Notes under the pieces: model-generated | Told to the model about the DNA's origin: nothing | Seen by the model: only the letters and a program-made list of their open reading frames with translations | Database searches by the model: none | Shown here: positions 1-8,309 of the stretch, in pieces | Numbering within the stretch: position 1 is the stretch's first letter | How the letters are laid out: every line of letters begins with the position of its first letter | Position numbers and translations under genes: made by a program | NCBI RefSeq assembly: GCF_011059145.1 | Contig: NZ_JAALLT010000003.1 | Span: 682,001 to 746,000, forward strand | DNA: 64,000 nt | Origin: Halalkalibaculum roseum | GTDB lineage: Bacteria; Bacteroidota; Rhodothermia; Balneolales; Balneolaceae | Reading direction: 5' to 3'

Positions 1-1
1 T

Positions 2-781
2 GCACTGGAGCCTGATGAGCGCGAGGAATTTGAAAAATTACTGGATAGTGCCTCTGAAGAAGAGCGTAAGCTGTATCAACGGATGAGGTCAGCGGCAAAT
101 CAAATAGCCTTCAGTATAGAAGAGACCGAGGCACCGGAGGTAGTCAGGGAGAGAATTCTTTCACAAGTGCGAAACGGGTCAGGTGGGAATGACAAAGAGA
201 GTATATCGAGCATACCTCAAGAGGAAGAAGAAGCGGATGGTTTTGATCGAGCAACTTTAGCTATTGCAGCCTCATTTGCTCTTCTGCTGGTAACACTTAG
301 TCTGGTTTTCTACTCCTTCAACTTAAGCTTTGAAATTTCAAGCCAGGAAGAAGTCATTCAGGAACAGCAAGCTACAATCTCTGAACTGCAAAACGAAATC
401 GAACAGAAGGAAGAACTTCTCTCTATTCTTGAATCACGTGAGGTAGATCTCATATTGATGTCCGGTATGGAGGCTAATCCAAACGGATACGGAAAAGTGA
501 TTTGGGACGCCGAGTCCAATAGAGCCCTGCTGCAGGTCTCAAACCTACCTGCGGTGCCCTCTGATAAGGACTACCAGCTCTGGATAATTAAAAATAACAA
601 ACCGGTGAGCGCCGGTGTATTTGCGGTGAATGACCCCGCCAAGGATTCGTTCTTTAAAATTGAAGAGATGGACGGTCCCGAGCAATCGGCAGATGCTTTC
701 GCCATTACTATGGAACCCAAGGGCGGTATGCCGCAACCTACCGGCGACATGTACCTGATGGGGAATCGAATTAACAACTGA
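2..781 (+). CDS. RskA-family anti-sigma factor, 5' truncated by window edge
   Basis: Anti-sigma-K (RskA)-like regulator that would hold an ECF sigma factor at the membrane. The reading frame is open from base 2, so the ATG at 83 is internal and the true start lies before the window. The visible N-terminal part is acidic and helical (ALEPDEREEFEKLL), typical of the RskA sigma-binding region. A single membrane segment lies at about bases 255-325 (AIAASFALLLVTLSLVF), followed by a coiled coil to about base 430. The C-terminal extracytoplasmic domain carries family hallmarks: LLQVSNLP, YQLWIIKNNKPVSAGVF and a Gly/Pro-rich FAITMEPKGGMPQP near the end. A cognate sigma gene is expected just upstream but is not visible. 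Family confident; partner sigma is inference. Confidence 0.85.
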   Translation, partial: ALEPDEREEFEKLLDSASEEERKLYQRMRSAANQIAFSIEETEAPEVVRERILSQVRNGSGGNDKESISSIPQEEEEADGFDRATLAIAASFALLLVTLSLVFYSFNLSFEISSQEEVIQEQQATISELQNEIEQKEELLSILESREVDLILMSGMEANPNGYGKVIWDAESNRALLQVSNLPAVPSDKDYQLWIIKNNKPVSAGVFAVNDPAKDSFFKIEEMDGPEQSADAFAITMEPKGGMPQPTGDMYLMGNRINN

Positions 782-839
782 CCGAATTTTTAGAAAAAAT
801 TAGCACCCAGCGTCGGCTTGGCTGAAATCAAGATAAATA

Positions 840-1586
840 CTACTGTTCACTCAGCTGCTGGAAAAGATAGTTCTGAAGACTCAGCACACTTACACCTGAT
901 GGAATCTGTACCATCGCCTTGGCGATACTAGATTCGTTAATCTCATCTGCTTCGGTAACGGTCTTTAATTCACCATCCTGGTAAGACTCAATTCGTAAAG
1001 GGAAATAGCCCTCTTCAAAAATAAGAGATATCGGAAAATCACCGCTGATCATTCCTTCAACATCATCACCCCATGGCTCGGCAAGCATTCCCCAATTGAA
1101 CTGTAAATCCTGGGTCATCCATACCGAAACATAATCTCCTTTGTGCTCTTCATCAGAAAAGATAAATTTTTCGCTATCGAACCCATTGATGGTTTCCCTT
1201 TCTCCGGTTCTTTTATAGTTGATATCCGTATCGTTTTCTCTCTGGTTGCCGGAACTCCCACCAAACAGATTCATCATCGAGGTGATATCCATTTTCGAAA
1301 TTTTTAAGGCCTTATCTTTACCGGTTAGAAATACAAAGTCTTCAAAGTCCAACCTGACAAGTACACCCTCTGTCCGGATATTGCCCATGAAATCGTAGCT
1401 GTTGTCACCCTGAAGCAGTATGCGATCCGGAGTCACAAACATGGTAAAGCGATCATTATTTATTTTCTCGCCTGACTTTAATTCATAGCTGTTGTAGACA
1501 ACTTTACCTTCAAACTGGGCATGAGCATATTCGGTTGTTAAGAAGAGCAAGAGTAAAGTGAAAAATAGCGAAGACTGTTTTTTCAT
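840..1586 (-). CDS. Secreted protein, DUF4412-like
   Basis: Exported protein of 248 residues with a clear signal peptide (MKKQSSLFFTLLLLFLTTEYAHA, cleavage probably after AHA). The mature part begins FEGKVVYNSYEL and runs through strand-rich sequence (FTMFVTPDRILLQGD, LVRLDFEDFVFLTG, DYVSVWMTQDL), resembling DUF4412-type periplasmic proteins. No catalytic motif is visible. It is convergent with the RskA-like gene and its 3' end lies 58 bases from it, so it is a separate unit. Function unknown; the DUF4412 resemblance is from memory of the fold pattern and is moderate. Confidence 0.7.
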   Translation of the reverse strand: MKKQSSLFFTLLLLFLTTEYAHAQFEGKVVYNSYELKSGEKINNDRFTMFVTPDRILLQGDNSYDFMGNIRTEGVLVRLDFEDFVFLTGKDKALKISKMDITSMMNLFGGSSGNQRENDTDINYKRTGERETINGFDSEKFIFSDEEHKGDYVSVWMTQDLQFNWGMLAEPWGDDVEGMISGDFPISLIFEEGYFPLRIESYQDGELKTVTEADEINESSIAKAMVQIPSGVSVLSLQNYLFQQLSEQ

Positions 1587-1664
1587 GACGTTTCTTAAAT
1601 ATTAATTCTGGATTTCCGATTATGTTGTACTCATTTAGCTGCCCGGATGTTTCACTAAATTAAA

Positions 1665-1688
1665 AATCCCGCCCAATTGAGCGGGATT
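1665..1688 (-). terminator. Rho-independent terminator of mnmA
   Basis: Perfect 8-bp inverted repeat AATCCCGC / GCGGGATT around an 8-base loop, followed on the minus strand by a T-rich run (TTTAATTTAG). It lies 37 bases past the mnmA stop. Confidence 0.85.
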
Positions 1689-1724
1689 CAATCTTATAAA
1701 AGTAACGGCGAAAATAGAATTTAA

Positions 1725-2855
1725 TTATACGGCTTTTAATGTCTCCATATCAACGTTCACTTTTTTGATCCAGCCGCCGGCAACAACATCATTGCCTTCG
1801 TAACAGACTACAGCCTGCCCGGGCGTGATAGCTTCCCGGCCTGTCGGGAAAGTGACTTCTATTTCGTCTTCGTCGGTTTGAGTGACATAACCGATTGTAC
1901 CTGCATCATTGTACCGTATCGCACCGGTGATCTCCATCTCCTTTTCAGGGATACGGTCGTATTTAATCAGGTTGATTTCCCTGGCCTTACAAGTAGTACT
2001 GATTAGATCTTTCTTTTCACCTATGGTGATGACATTGGTCTCCGGATTTATATCTGTTACATAAACCGGTATCCCCATTGCCAGATCCAGTCCGCGGCGT
2101 TGGCCGATGGTATAGAAAGGATAACCTTCATGTTCACCGACAACATTTCCTTCCTGATCGACAATTTTGCCACCTGAAACCTTTTCTTCAAGACCTTCAA
2201 CGCGGTCCTTGAGAAAACGACGATAGTCATCATCAGGGACAAAGCAAATTTCATAGGAGTCTGGTTTGGTAGCCACTTTTGTCAGCCCGAAATCTTCGGC
2301 CATCTGCCTGATTTCCGTTTTTTCGTATTCTCCAAGCGGAAATATAGTTCGGGCCAGATGCTTTTGTTTAACGCCCCATAAAGCATAAGACTGGTCTTTA
2401 CTGGGATCCAGTCCACGACTGATCACATGACGCCCATTCTCTTCACGGACATTGGCGTAATGCCCTGTTGCAATATAGTCACAACCCAGGTTATCGGCTC
2501 TTTTCAGCAATGCAGCCCATTTGATGTGGGTATTGCATAATACACAGGGATTGGGCGTGTGTCCGGTCATATAATCTTCCACAAACCGATCGATTACCCA
2601 TCCGCCGAATTCATCACGGATGTCAACGATAAAGTGCTTGAAGCCGTGTTTTACCGCAATCTGACGGGCATCATTCATAGACTCCAGTGTGCAGCATCCT
2701 GTCTCCTTATCGGATTTACCGCCTACACGGGAGTAGTCCCATGTTTTCATGGTAATTCCGATAACTTCATAACCTTTTTCTTTGAGCATGACTGCTGCGA
2801 CCGAAGAGTCCACCCCTCCGCTCATAGCGACCAGTACTCTGCCTTTGCTGCTCAT
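1725..2855 (-). CDS. mnmA: tRNA-specific 2-thiouridylase MnmA
   Basis: Cytoplasmic enzyme making 2-thiouridine at the wobble position (U34) of Lys, Glu and Gln tRNAs, using ATP and a persulfide relay. At 376 residues it is full length. The PP-loop SGGVDSS is at residues 12-18; the catalytic cysteines are visible in NPCVLCN (Cys104) and EICFVPDD (Cys204). The C-terminal beta-barrel region has the family pattern RYNDAG and TPGQAVVCYEG. ATG start at 2855 directly precedes the PP-loop strand as in relatives. It stands alone with its own terminator at 1665-1688. Confidence 0.97.
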   Translation of the reverse strand: MSSKGRVLVAMSGGVDSSVAAVMLKEKGYEVIGITMKTWDYSRVGGKSDKETGCCTLESMNDARQIAVKHGFKHFIVDIRDEFGGWVIDRFVEDYMTGHTPNPCVLCNTHIKWAALLKRADNLGCDYIATGHYANVREENGRHVISRGLDPSKDQSYALWGVKQKHLARTIFPLGEYEKTEIRQMAEDFGLTKVATKPDSYEICFVPDDDYRRFLKDRVEGLEEKVSGGKIVDQEGNVVGEHEGYPFYTIGQRRGLDLAMGIPVYVTDINPETNVITIGEKKDLISTTCKAREINLIKYDRIPEKEMEITGAIRYNDAGTIGYVTQTDEDEIEVTFPTGREAITPGQAVVCYEGNDVVAGGWIKKVNVDMETLKAV

Positions 2856-3032
2856 GAATTGCGTAACTGTTTATTCAACTTTTATTCAAACAAATAAAAT
2901 AATGCTTTTTTATGTAAATCGTGTGAAGTATAAGAAAGCCACAATTCAAAGATAAGAACGAGTCAGCCGGTGTTTGAAGATCTTCCGCTCAATGAATTAA
3001 CAACTCTTGGCAGATCACCGATAAAATCAGCA

Positions 3033-3530
3033 TCACATATAAAGGTAGGGCTTCCAGTCGTCTTCCACTCCTCCTAATATGGATTGCAGGAAGGTAATGT
3101 GAATGGGACGGAAGGGTTTCTGTTTTAAGGGCATTTCAGCCTCATCAGGGGTTCGGTTACCTTTTCGAACATTGCAGTTATCGCAGGCAGTTACCAAGTT
3201 TTCCCAAGTATCCATACCGCCCCTGCTTCTCGGCAATACGTGATCAATGGTAAGATTTTTCTTTCTACCGCAATACTGGCAGGTGTTATTATCGCGCTTC
3301 ATTACGTTTCGGCGCGAAAGAACAATTCTGTTGTAGGGAATATTGATGTAACGGCGTAATCGAATTACCGAAGGATAGGAAAACTCATCCGATACCGTCC
3401 TGATCTTCTTATCTGGATAGTCATGCAGCATCTCAGCCTTATCCATGAAAAGAAGCTTTACAGATCGGTGTACTGAGCAAACACTCAAGGGCTGATAATC
3501 TTGATTTAAGACTAGTACACTGGCATTCAT
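3033..3530 (-). CDS. HNH endonuclease family protein
   Basis: 165-residue HNH nuclease of the widespread single-domain type found in Bacteroidota and cyanobacteria. The N-terminal half ([20 protein letters not shown]) is the conserved leader of this subfamily. The HNH zinc core is complete: CQYC (Cys84, Cys87), the catalytic DH pair (Asp96-His97), Asn111 and CDNC (Cys116, Cys119). The domain cuts DNA in known relatives, but the role of this housekeeping-like subfamily is not established. No restriction-modification, phage or intein context is visible, so I do not call it a defence gene. Confidence 0.9.
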   Translation of the reverse strand: MNASVLVLNQDYQPLSVCSVHRSVKLLFMDKAEMLHDYPDKKIRTVSDEFSYPSVIRLRRYINIPYNRIVLSRRNVMKRDNNTCQYCGRKKNLTIDHVLPRSRGGMDTWENLVTACDNCNVRKGNRTPDEAEMPLKQKPFRPIHITFLQSILGGVEDDWKPYLYM

Positions 3531-3656
3531 AGCTTAATTAATGTTCGTTTGAAAGCAATGAGAGTATAAGTCGAACACAGACGACGTAATATTAAAGCTT
3601 AATTAAGGGTATTTAAATTGTAGAATCAACTCTTTAATGGACATTAATGCAATAAA

Positions 3657-3688
3657 AAAGGCGTCTGAAACTTAATTCAAACGCCTTT
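3657..3688 (-). terminator. Rho-independent terminator of the PiT-like gene
   Basis: Stem AAAGGCGT / ACGCCTTT extended inward by TGAA / TTCA across one mismatch, with a T run on the minus strand after the stem (TTTTTTATTGC). It lies 19 bases past the stop of the gene at 3707-4834. Confidence 0.85.
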
Positions 3689-3706
3689 AAAATCGTTCAA
3701 CGTTGA

Positions 3707-4834
3707 TTATCCAAGGAAATAATTTAATATCTCGTCATCAATTTCCGGATTGATGGCTACCGCAAGGGCAATGGAAACCGCAAGACCGATCAGGGCATAT
3801 CCGACATCTTTACCAATCAGTTTGAGGCTCTTTTTCAATGGTTTTCCTTTGCCGCGGGCATCGGTAAAGGTCATTGCAATTTCCCGTCCCGCCAACAAGC
3901 CGATAAATACCCAGGTGGTACTCATCGGTATCTGACTCTTTATTTTGAAGTAGTAAAGAATGATGGCGTATACAAAATCGATAATGGTGGCTGAGCGAAT
4001 ATCTCGAACATCTGATTTTTCCGTTACCACCTTCTGTATTTTATCTCCCCTCAGGTAGAACAGAATGCCAAGACCAAAGAATATATAGAGAGCGAACACC
4101 GCAAACTGGTTGAAGGTCATTGAACGTGGTAAATAGACAGCGATATTTGCCGCATCTTGCATGATCCAGACAGCCCATAGGGAACCGCTGGTAAGCCATT
4201 GAAATCCTGTCCACATCGGATGTGGCTTCCCTTTAATGAATTTTTTGATGACCCCTGAAAGTACAATCCAAACAATAATGGAAGCTACAAATGCCACCAG
4301 GTAACCGGAAAGGCTTTTCTCAAGCACTGAGCCTATTGCGGAAGCATCTGCCGCAAAACAGCTTAAAAGTAAAAATGTGGTGGATACCGGCATTCTCATC
4401 CGGGTGAGCATCAGAAGGAAGATGGGCGCTGCTATCTGCAAAAAGGTAAAGGAAGCTGGAGCTTCAGAAAACCCTTTGGATGCCAGGCGTTGGTAACTGA
4501 CATCCCCATCATAGGCATACCAGCTGTACGAAACGGTGGCAAGAAAAATGCCGCCTATAAAGAGCCAGAGCACCCACCATTTTTTATCTTCGTTGGAGGC
4601 AATAAAAGTGCCTATGGTCTGTATACTATCGTTGGCAATGGCCGAATAGCCGGCCAGCGCAAACCCGACCCATTTTGCTATTTCCGCATTCGGGAAGGAC
4701 ACTCCGGCAACAAAGAAAAACACTCCTAATAGTGCCAGAAAAGTCCGCTCTTCCCTGAAAACAGTATAGAAACTGTCAGGAATAAGGCGTTCAAGTAAAC
4801 TTACAGATTCTGCGGATGCGTCGCTGTCTGACAT
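3707..4834 (-). CDS. PiT-like (inorganic phosphate transporter-related) membrane protein
   Basis: 375-residue polytopic membrane protein with about ten hydrophobic segments. Two features recall the PiT phosphate permease family: the N-terminal repeat has AGYSAIANDSIQTIGTFI (compare the PiT GxNDxAN signature) followed by RMRMPVSTTFLLL (compare PVSTTH), and the second half has PMSTTWVFIGLLAG. The gene therefore has the inverted duplicated architecture of PiT carriers, but the second ND motif is degenerate (SDVRDIRSATIIDFVYA). Substrate cannot be assigned; phosphate or another anion is inference. No PhoU or Pho genes are nearby. Monocistronic, with a terminator at 3657-3688. Confidence 0.65.
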   Translation of the reverse strand: MSDSDASAESVSLLERLIPDSFYTVFREERTFLALLGVFFFVAGVSFPNAEIAKWVGFALAGYSAIANDSIQTIGTFIASNEDKKWWVLWLFIGGIFLATVSYSWYAYDGDVSYQRLASKGFSEAPASFTFLQIAAPIFLLMLTRMRMPVSTTFLLLSCFAADASAIGSVLEKSLSGYLVAFVASIIVWIVLSGVIKKFIKGKPHPMWTGFQWLTSGSLWAVWIMQDAANIAVYLPRSMTFNQFAVFALYIFFGLGILFYLRGDKIQKVVTEKSDVRDIRSATIIDFVYAIILYYFKIKSQIPMSTTWVFIGLLAGREIAMTFTDARGKGKPLKKSLKLIGKDVGYALIGLAVSIALAVAINPEIDDEILNYFLG

Positions 4835-5114
4835 TTAGTTATATTGAAGAGTCTGATACTCAAATCAAGTGATGTAAAATCGCTATTGCACTAGAAACAT
4901 GTGTTAACTTAGTGTTAAGCTTTTTGTACTTTTAGCATGCTAATATAAGTTTGCAGATACTTTTTTAGAATGTTCTATGATGTACATTGCGTATCCTGCC
5001 ACTGAAGCACTCAAACTGTGCAAATTATTAGATTATTTCATCAATAAACTCTTTATATTGGCACGTTTCATAATCCCCAAATTACACATTCCAAACTGAT
5101 TTACTCTCTTATTT

Positions 5115-6422
5115 ATGCCATACAATAAGAACATGTACACTACGGGCTATTATAAGGAACCGGGCCCAAAGCTAGATGAAGAATCGCCTTTTGAATCCAT
5201 GATGGAGCGTTTCCGTTTTGCAGCTGATATACTCGAGCTGGATGAGGGCATGTTCCAGTATCTGGCCAGCCCTGTCAAACAGGTTATCGTCTCTATCCCG
5301 GTTGTAATGGACTCCGGTGATATTCAGGTATTTGAAGGATACCGCGTAATTCATGACAACGTTTTAGGTCCCTCTAAAGGCGGTATTCGTTACGCGCCCG
5401 ATGTCACTATTGATGAGGTAAAAGCACTGGCAGCCTGGATGACATGGAAATGTGCTATTGTGAACGTACCTTTTGGTGGAGCAAAAGGCGGCGTTCGTTG
5501 CAATCCTAAAGAGCTTTCGAAAGGGGAGCTGGAGAGGCTTACCAGAAGATATACAGCAAATATGCTGGAGGTTTTCGGTCCCGACCGGGATATTCCCGCA
5601 CCGGACATGAACACTGATGAGCAGATCATGGCATGGATTATGGACACTTACAGCATGAATGCCCACAAAACAGAAACTGCTGTGGTAACAGGTAAACCTA
5701 TTATCCTGGGTGGTTCACAGGGTCGCAAAGAGGCAACAGGACGCGGGGTAGTTACCGTAACGCTGGCTGCGCTGAACAAACTGCGTATCCTTCCCAATAA
5801 GTGTACGGTGTCCGTGCAGGGATTTGGTAATGTCGGCTCTATCTCAGCAAAATTGATGTATGAACAGGGAGCAAAAATCATTGCCATCAGTGATATTACC
5901 GGAGGTTATTATAATAAAGACGGTATTGATATCCCCAAGGCAATCGAGTATACCAAAAATAACAACGGTACCCTTGAGGGTTTCCCAAATGCAGAAAAAA
6001 TCACCAACGACGAGTTGCTGCAGATGGAGTGTGATGTACTGATTCCGGCAGCTAAAGAAGATCAGATAGGCAAGCACAATGCTCCAAAAATCAATGCCCG
6101 TATCATCTCTGAAGGGGCTAACGGACCGGTAACTGCAAATGCCGACTCCATTCTCGAGGATAAAGGTATTATGGTTATTCCCGATATCCTTGCAAATGCA
6201 GGCGGCGTAACAGTCTCCTATTTTGAATGGGTTCAGGACAGGCAGGGTTATTTTTGGACGGAAGAGCGCGTTAATCGACGTCTTAACCGAATGATGCGAA
6301 ACGCTTTTGACAATCTCTTTGAAGTAAGTGAAAATCACAATATCACACTGAGACAGGCGGCATATGTCTTCGGAATTGATAAGGTGGCTTCAACACTTCG
6401 AATGCGGGGAATCTATGCGTAA
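5115..6422 (+). CDS. gdhA: Glu/Leu/Phe/Val dehydrogenase (glutamate dehydrogenase)
   Basis: Cytoplasmic oxidoreductase of 435 residues interconverting glutamate and 2-oxoglutarate with NAD(P)H and ammonia. The dehydrogenase signature VPFGGAKGGVRCNP is at about 118-131 with catalytic Lys124; Lys112 in MTWKC matches the substrate-binding lysine. The Rossmann motif VQGFGNVGS and the PAAKEDQI loop follow, and the C-terminus LRMRGIYA is typical of hexameric NAD-type enzymes. Divergent from the PiT-like gene across a 280-base intergenic region that should hold both promoters. Cofactor preference cannot be read safely. Confidence 0.95.
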   Translation: MPYNKNMYTTGYYKEPGPKLDEESPFESMMERFRFAADILELDEGMFQYLASPVKQVIVSIPVVMDSGDIQVFEGYRVIHDNVLGPSKGGIRYAPDVTIDEVKALAAWMTWKCAIVNVPFGGAKGGVRCNPKELSKGELERLTRRYTANMLEVFGPDRDIPAPDMNTDEQIMAWIMDTYSMNAHKTETAVVTGKPIILGGSQGRKEATGRGVVTVTLAALNKLRILPNKCTVSVQGFGNVGSISAKLMYEQGAKIIAISDITGGYYNKDGIDIPKAIEYTKNNNGTLEGFPNAEKITNDELLQMECDVLIPAAKEDQIGKHNAPKINARIISEGANGPVTANADSILEDKGIMVIPDILANAGGVTVSYFEWVQDRQGYFWTEERVNRRLNRMMRNAFDNLFEVSENHNITLRQAAYVFGIDKVASTLRMRGIYA

Positions 6423-6497
6423 TAATTTTCTGTTTATTTAAATAATTATAAGTAGTATATCTAGCTATATTCAGAATCAGGCATACAACTTCAGCTT

Positions 6498-6908
6498 ATG
6501 ACCAATTCATCCTTTAAAGAAATAGTTCTGGAATCCTCGTTTGATGAAGTGGAACATCTGGAGGATTACGTAAATGAACTGCAGGACTGGGCTGAATTCA
6601 AGGATGAAGACTATGCGCGCATTATGCTCACACTCAGTGAAGCAGTGACAAATGCTATCGTTCATGGGAACAAGGAGAATCCCGAAAAACAGGTCATCAT
6701 TCGGAGCAAGCTGACTAACGGTACCCTCTACATCAGCGTAAAAGATGAGGGTGCAGGTTTTGATCCTTCTAACATTCCCAACCCCCTTAAAGAAGAAAAT
6801 TTGATGAATATAGGTGGGCGCGGTGTTTATCTTATCAAGGAGTATGCCGATGATCTTCAATTCTACGAAAACGGTACCAAGCTGGAAATGCTATTCAAAC
6901 TTCACTAG
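6498..6908 (+). CDS. RsbW-like anti-sigma/serine kinase ATPase
   Basis: 136-residue GHKL ATP-binding protein of the RsbW/SpoIIAB type. N box LSEAVTNAIVHGN, G1 box DEGAGFDP and G2-like GGRGVYLIKEYAD are all present, so nucleotide binding should be intact. Such proteins phosphorylate STAS anti-anti-sigma partners or bind sigma factors; no STAS or PP2C gene is visible in the window, so its partner is unknown. It lies 75 bases after gdhA on the same strand and could be co-transcribed. Confidence 0.85.
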   Translation: MTNSSFKEIVLESSFDEVEHLEDYVNELQDWAEFKDEDYARIMLTLSEAVTNAIVHGNKENPEKQVIIRSKLTNGTLYISVKDEGAGFDPSNIPNPLKEENLMNIGGRGVYLIKEYADDLQFYENGTKLEMLFKLH

Positions 6909-6971
6909 AGCAACAGTTTAATTTACGGTTGATTTATTTACCAAATGAAGTTGTGGTAATACTTATCGCTC

Positions 6972-8309
6972 TTATTGAACATTCTGCGTTAGGCTTCCGC
7001 TGATTCGCTGCAGTTCTGTTTCCGCCAACTTTGCTTCAAACTGTGCCTGTATGAGGCGGCTCTCGGCGCTGATAAGTGTACGCTGCACTTCCCTGAGTTC
7101 AATAGAGTTTATTGTACCCAGCTTGAACCGTTCAAGTGCAATTTCCAGCGACTGCTCTGCATAGATAAGATTCTCGCTTTCCAGCTTAACGAGTTCAAGT
7201 GAATTCAAGTAACTTTTGAACTCCGACGACATTCCCGCCTCCACCTGAAGCTTCTGATCTTCAAAGGCCAATTCGCTATTTTTGTGGCGGATCTTAGCAT
7301 TTTCTATCTGCCTTCCTGTGTTAAATCCATCAAATATATTAAGACGTGCGGTCACACCGTAGTTAAACCCGTCTGACTGGTTTAATTCTAAAAATCCGGC
7401 CCCTGATTCATTACGGGAGTAATTAAATCCTGCATTCAAATCCACTTCTGGTAAGCGCTCGCCCTGAAGCTCCTTAATTTCAAGACCTGCAACTCGTTGG
7501 TTGATGCGAGCAACCGTTAGTCCTTTATTATTCTGCATTGCTTTCTGTAATAGGTCATTAAATTCAAGATCTTCCTCAACCGGAATGGACTGCATAACGG
7601 AAAATTCGGTCCCTATATCCCTTGAGAGAAGTTCGTTGAGCAGTACCTTGGCGCTATTCAACTGTACCTCCTGCCTTATTACCGCGGCCTTATCAGCATT
7701 CAAGTCAGCGCGCGCCTGTAAAAGATCGTATTCAGAACCGGATCCCAGATCTTTCCTTGTTTCTGCAATACTAATACGTTGTTCAGAAACTTCAACGGTA
7801 CTTTCCAGCACATCATAAATCTTCTGTTGTCGAATAATATTGTAGTAAGCTCCTATAATGGAGGCTACGGTATTTTCTAATGTCAGGCGAAATTGCTCCT
7901 CCCCTAATGCTTTTAATTCATTCAGTCTTTCATAGGTGGTAAACATTCGAAGTCCGTCAAAAATCGTCCAGTTCAGGGAAGCATTGGCATTGGTGGTGTT
8001 AGACTTTGCGTTCTCTGTGGTATTATTTGGAATTCCCCCCTGCGCGAATTCCTGTTTGCTATCCTGAATGCTGTATGAGCGGCTACCGGTTGCTGTAATC
8101 GTAGGAAGAAAGCCAGCGTTGCCAAGGGTAAAGTTATTATCTGCTATATCGGCATCATTTCCAGCAATACGTATGGAGTAGTTGTTTTCGAGTCCGATGG
8201 ACAAAGCCTCCTCTACAGACAATGTATCCTGCGCAGAAAGTGAAGAGCTTAAAATTAGAAGTAATACTGAACCCAGAACAGCTGGTCGTATAATCATAGT
8301 ATTAAACAT
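6972..8309 (-). CDS. TolC-family outer membrane efflux protein
   Basis: Outer-membrane channel component of the tripartite efflux pump encoded with the next two genes. 445 residues with a signal peptide (AVLGSVLLLILSSSLSAQ) and two repeats of the OEP family: helical segments rich in Ala/Glu/Leu and the paired NWTIFDG and RLNIFDG motifs before each coiled hairpin. The ATG at 8309 overlaps the stop of the RND gene (ATGTTTAA, 8 bases), so translation is likely coupled; a second ATG at 8297 is possible. Last gene of the operon. Confidence 0.93.
   Translation of the reverse strand: MFNTMIIRPAVLGSVLLLILSSSLSAQDTLSVEEALSIGLENNYSIRIAGNDADIADNNFTLGNAGFLPTITATGSRSYSIQDSKQEFAQGGIPNNTTENAKSNTTNANASLNWTIFDGLRMFTTYERLNELKALGEEQFRLTLENTVASIIGAYYNIIRQQKIYDVLESTVEVSEQRISIAETRKDLGSGSEYDLLQARADLNADKAAVIRQEVQLNSAKVLLNELLSRDIGTEFSVMQSIPVEEDLEFNDLLQKAMQNNKGLTVARINQRVAGLEIKELQGERLPEVDLNAGFNYSRNESGAGFLELNQSDGFNYGVTARLNIFDGFNTGRQIENAKIRHKNSELAFEDQKLQVEAGMSSEFKSYLNSLELVKLESENLIYAEQSLEIALERFKLGTINSIELREVQRTLISAESRLIQAQFEAKLAETELQRISGSLTQNVQ

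Noticed and set aside
3033-3530. HNH nuclease as a mobile or defence gene
   Set aside because: No phage, intron, restriction or toxin context; the subfamily occurs as a lone housekeeping-like gene.
5844-6338. 164-codon frame antisense to gdhA
   Set aside because: Complete overlap with glutamate dehydrogenase and no signal peptide, domain or start context.
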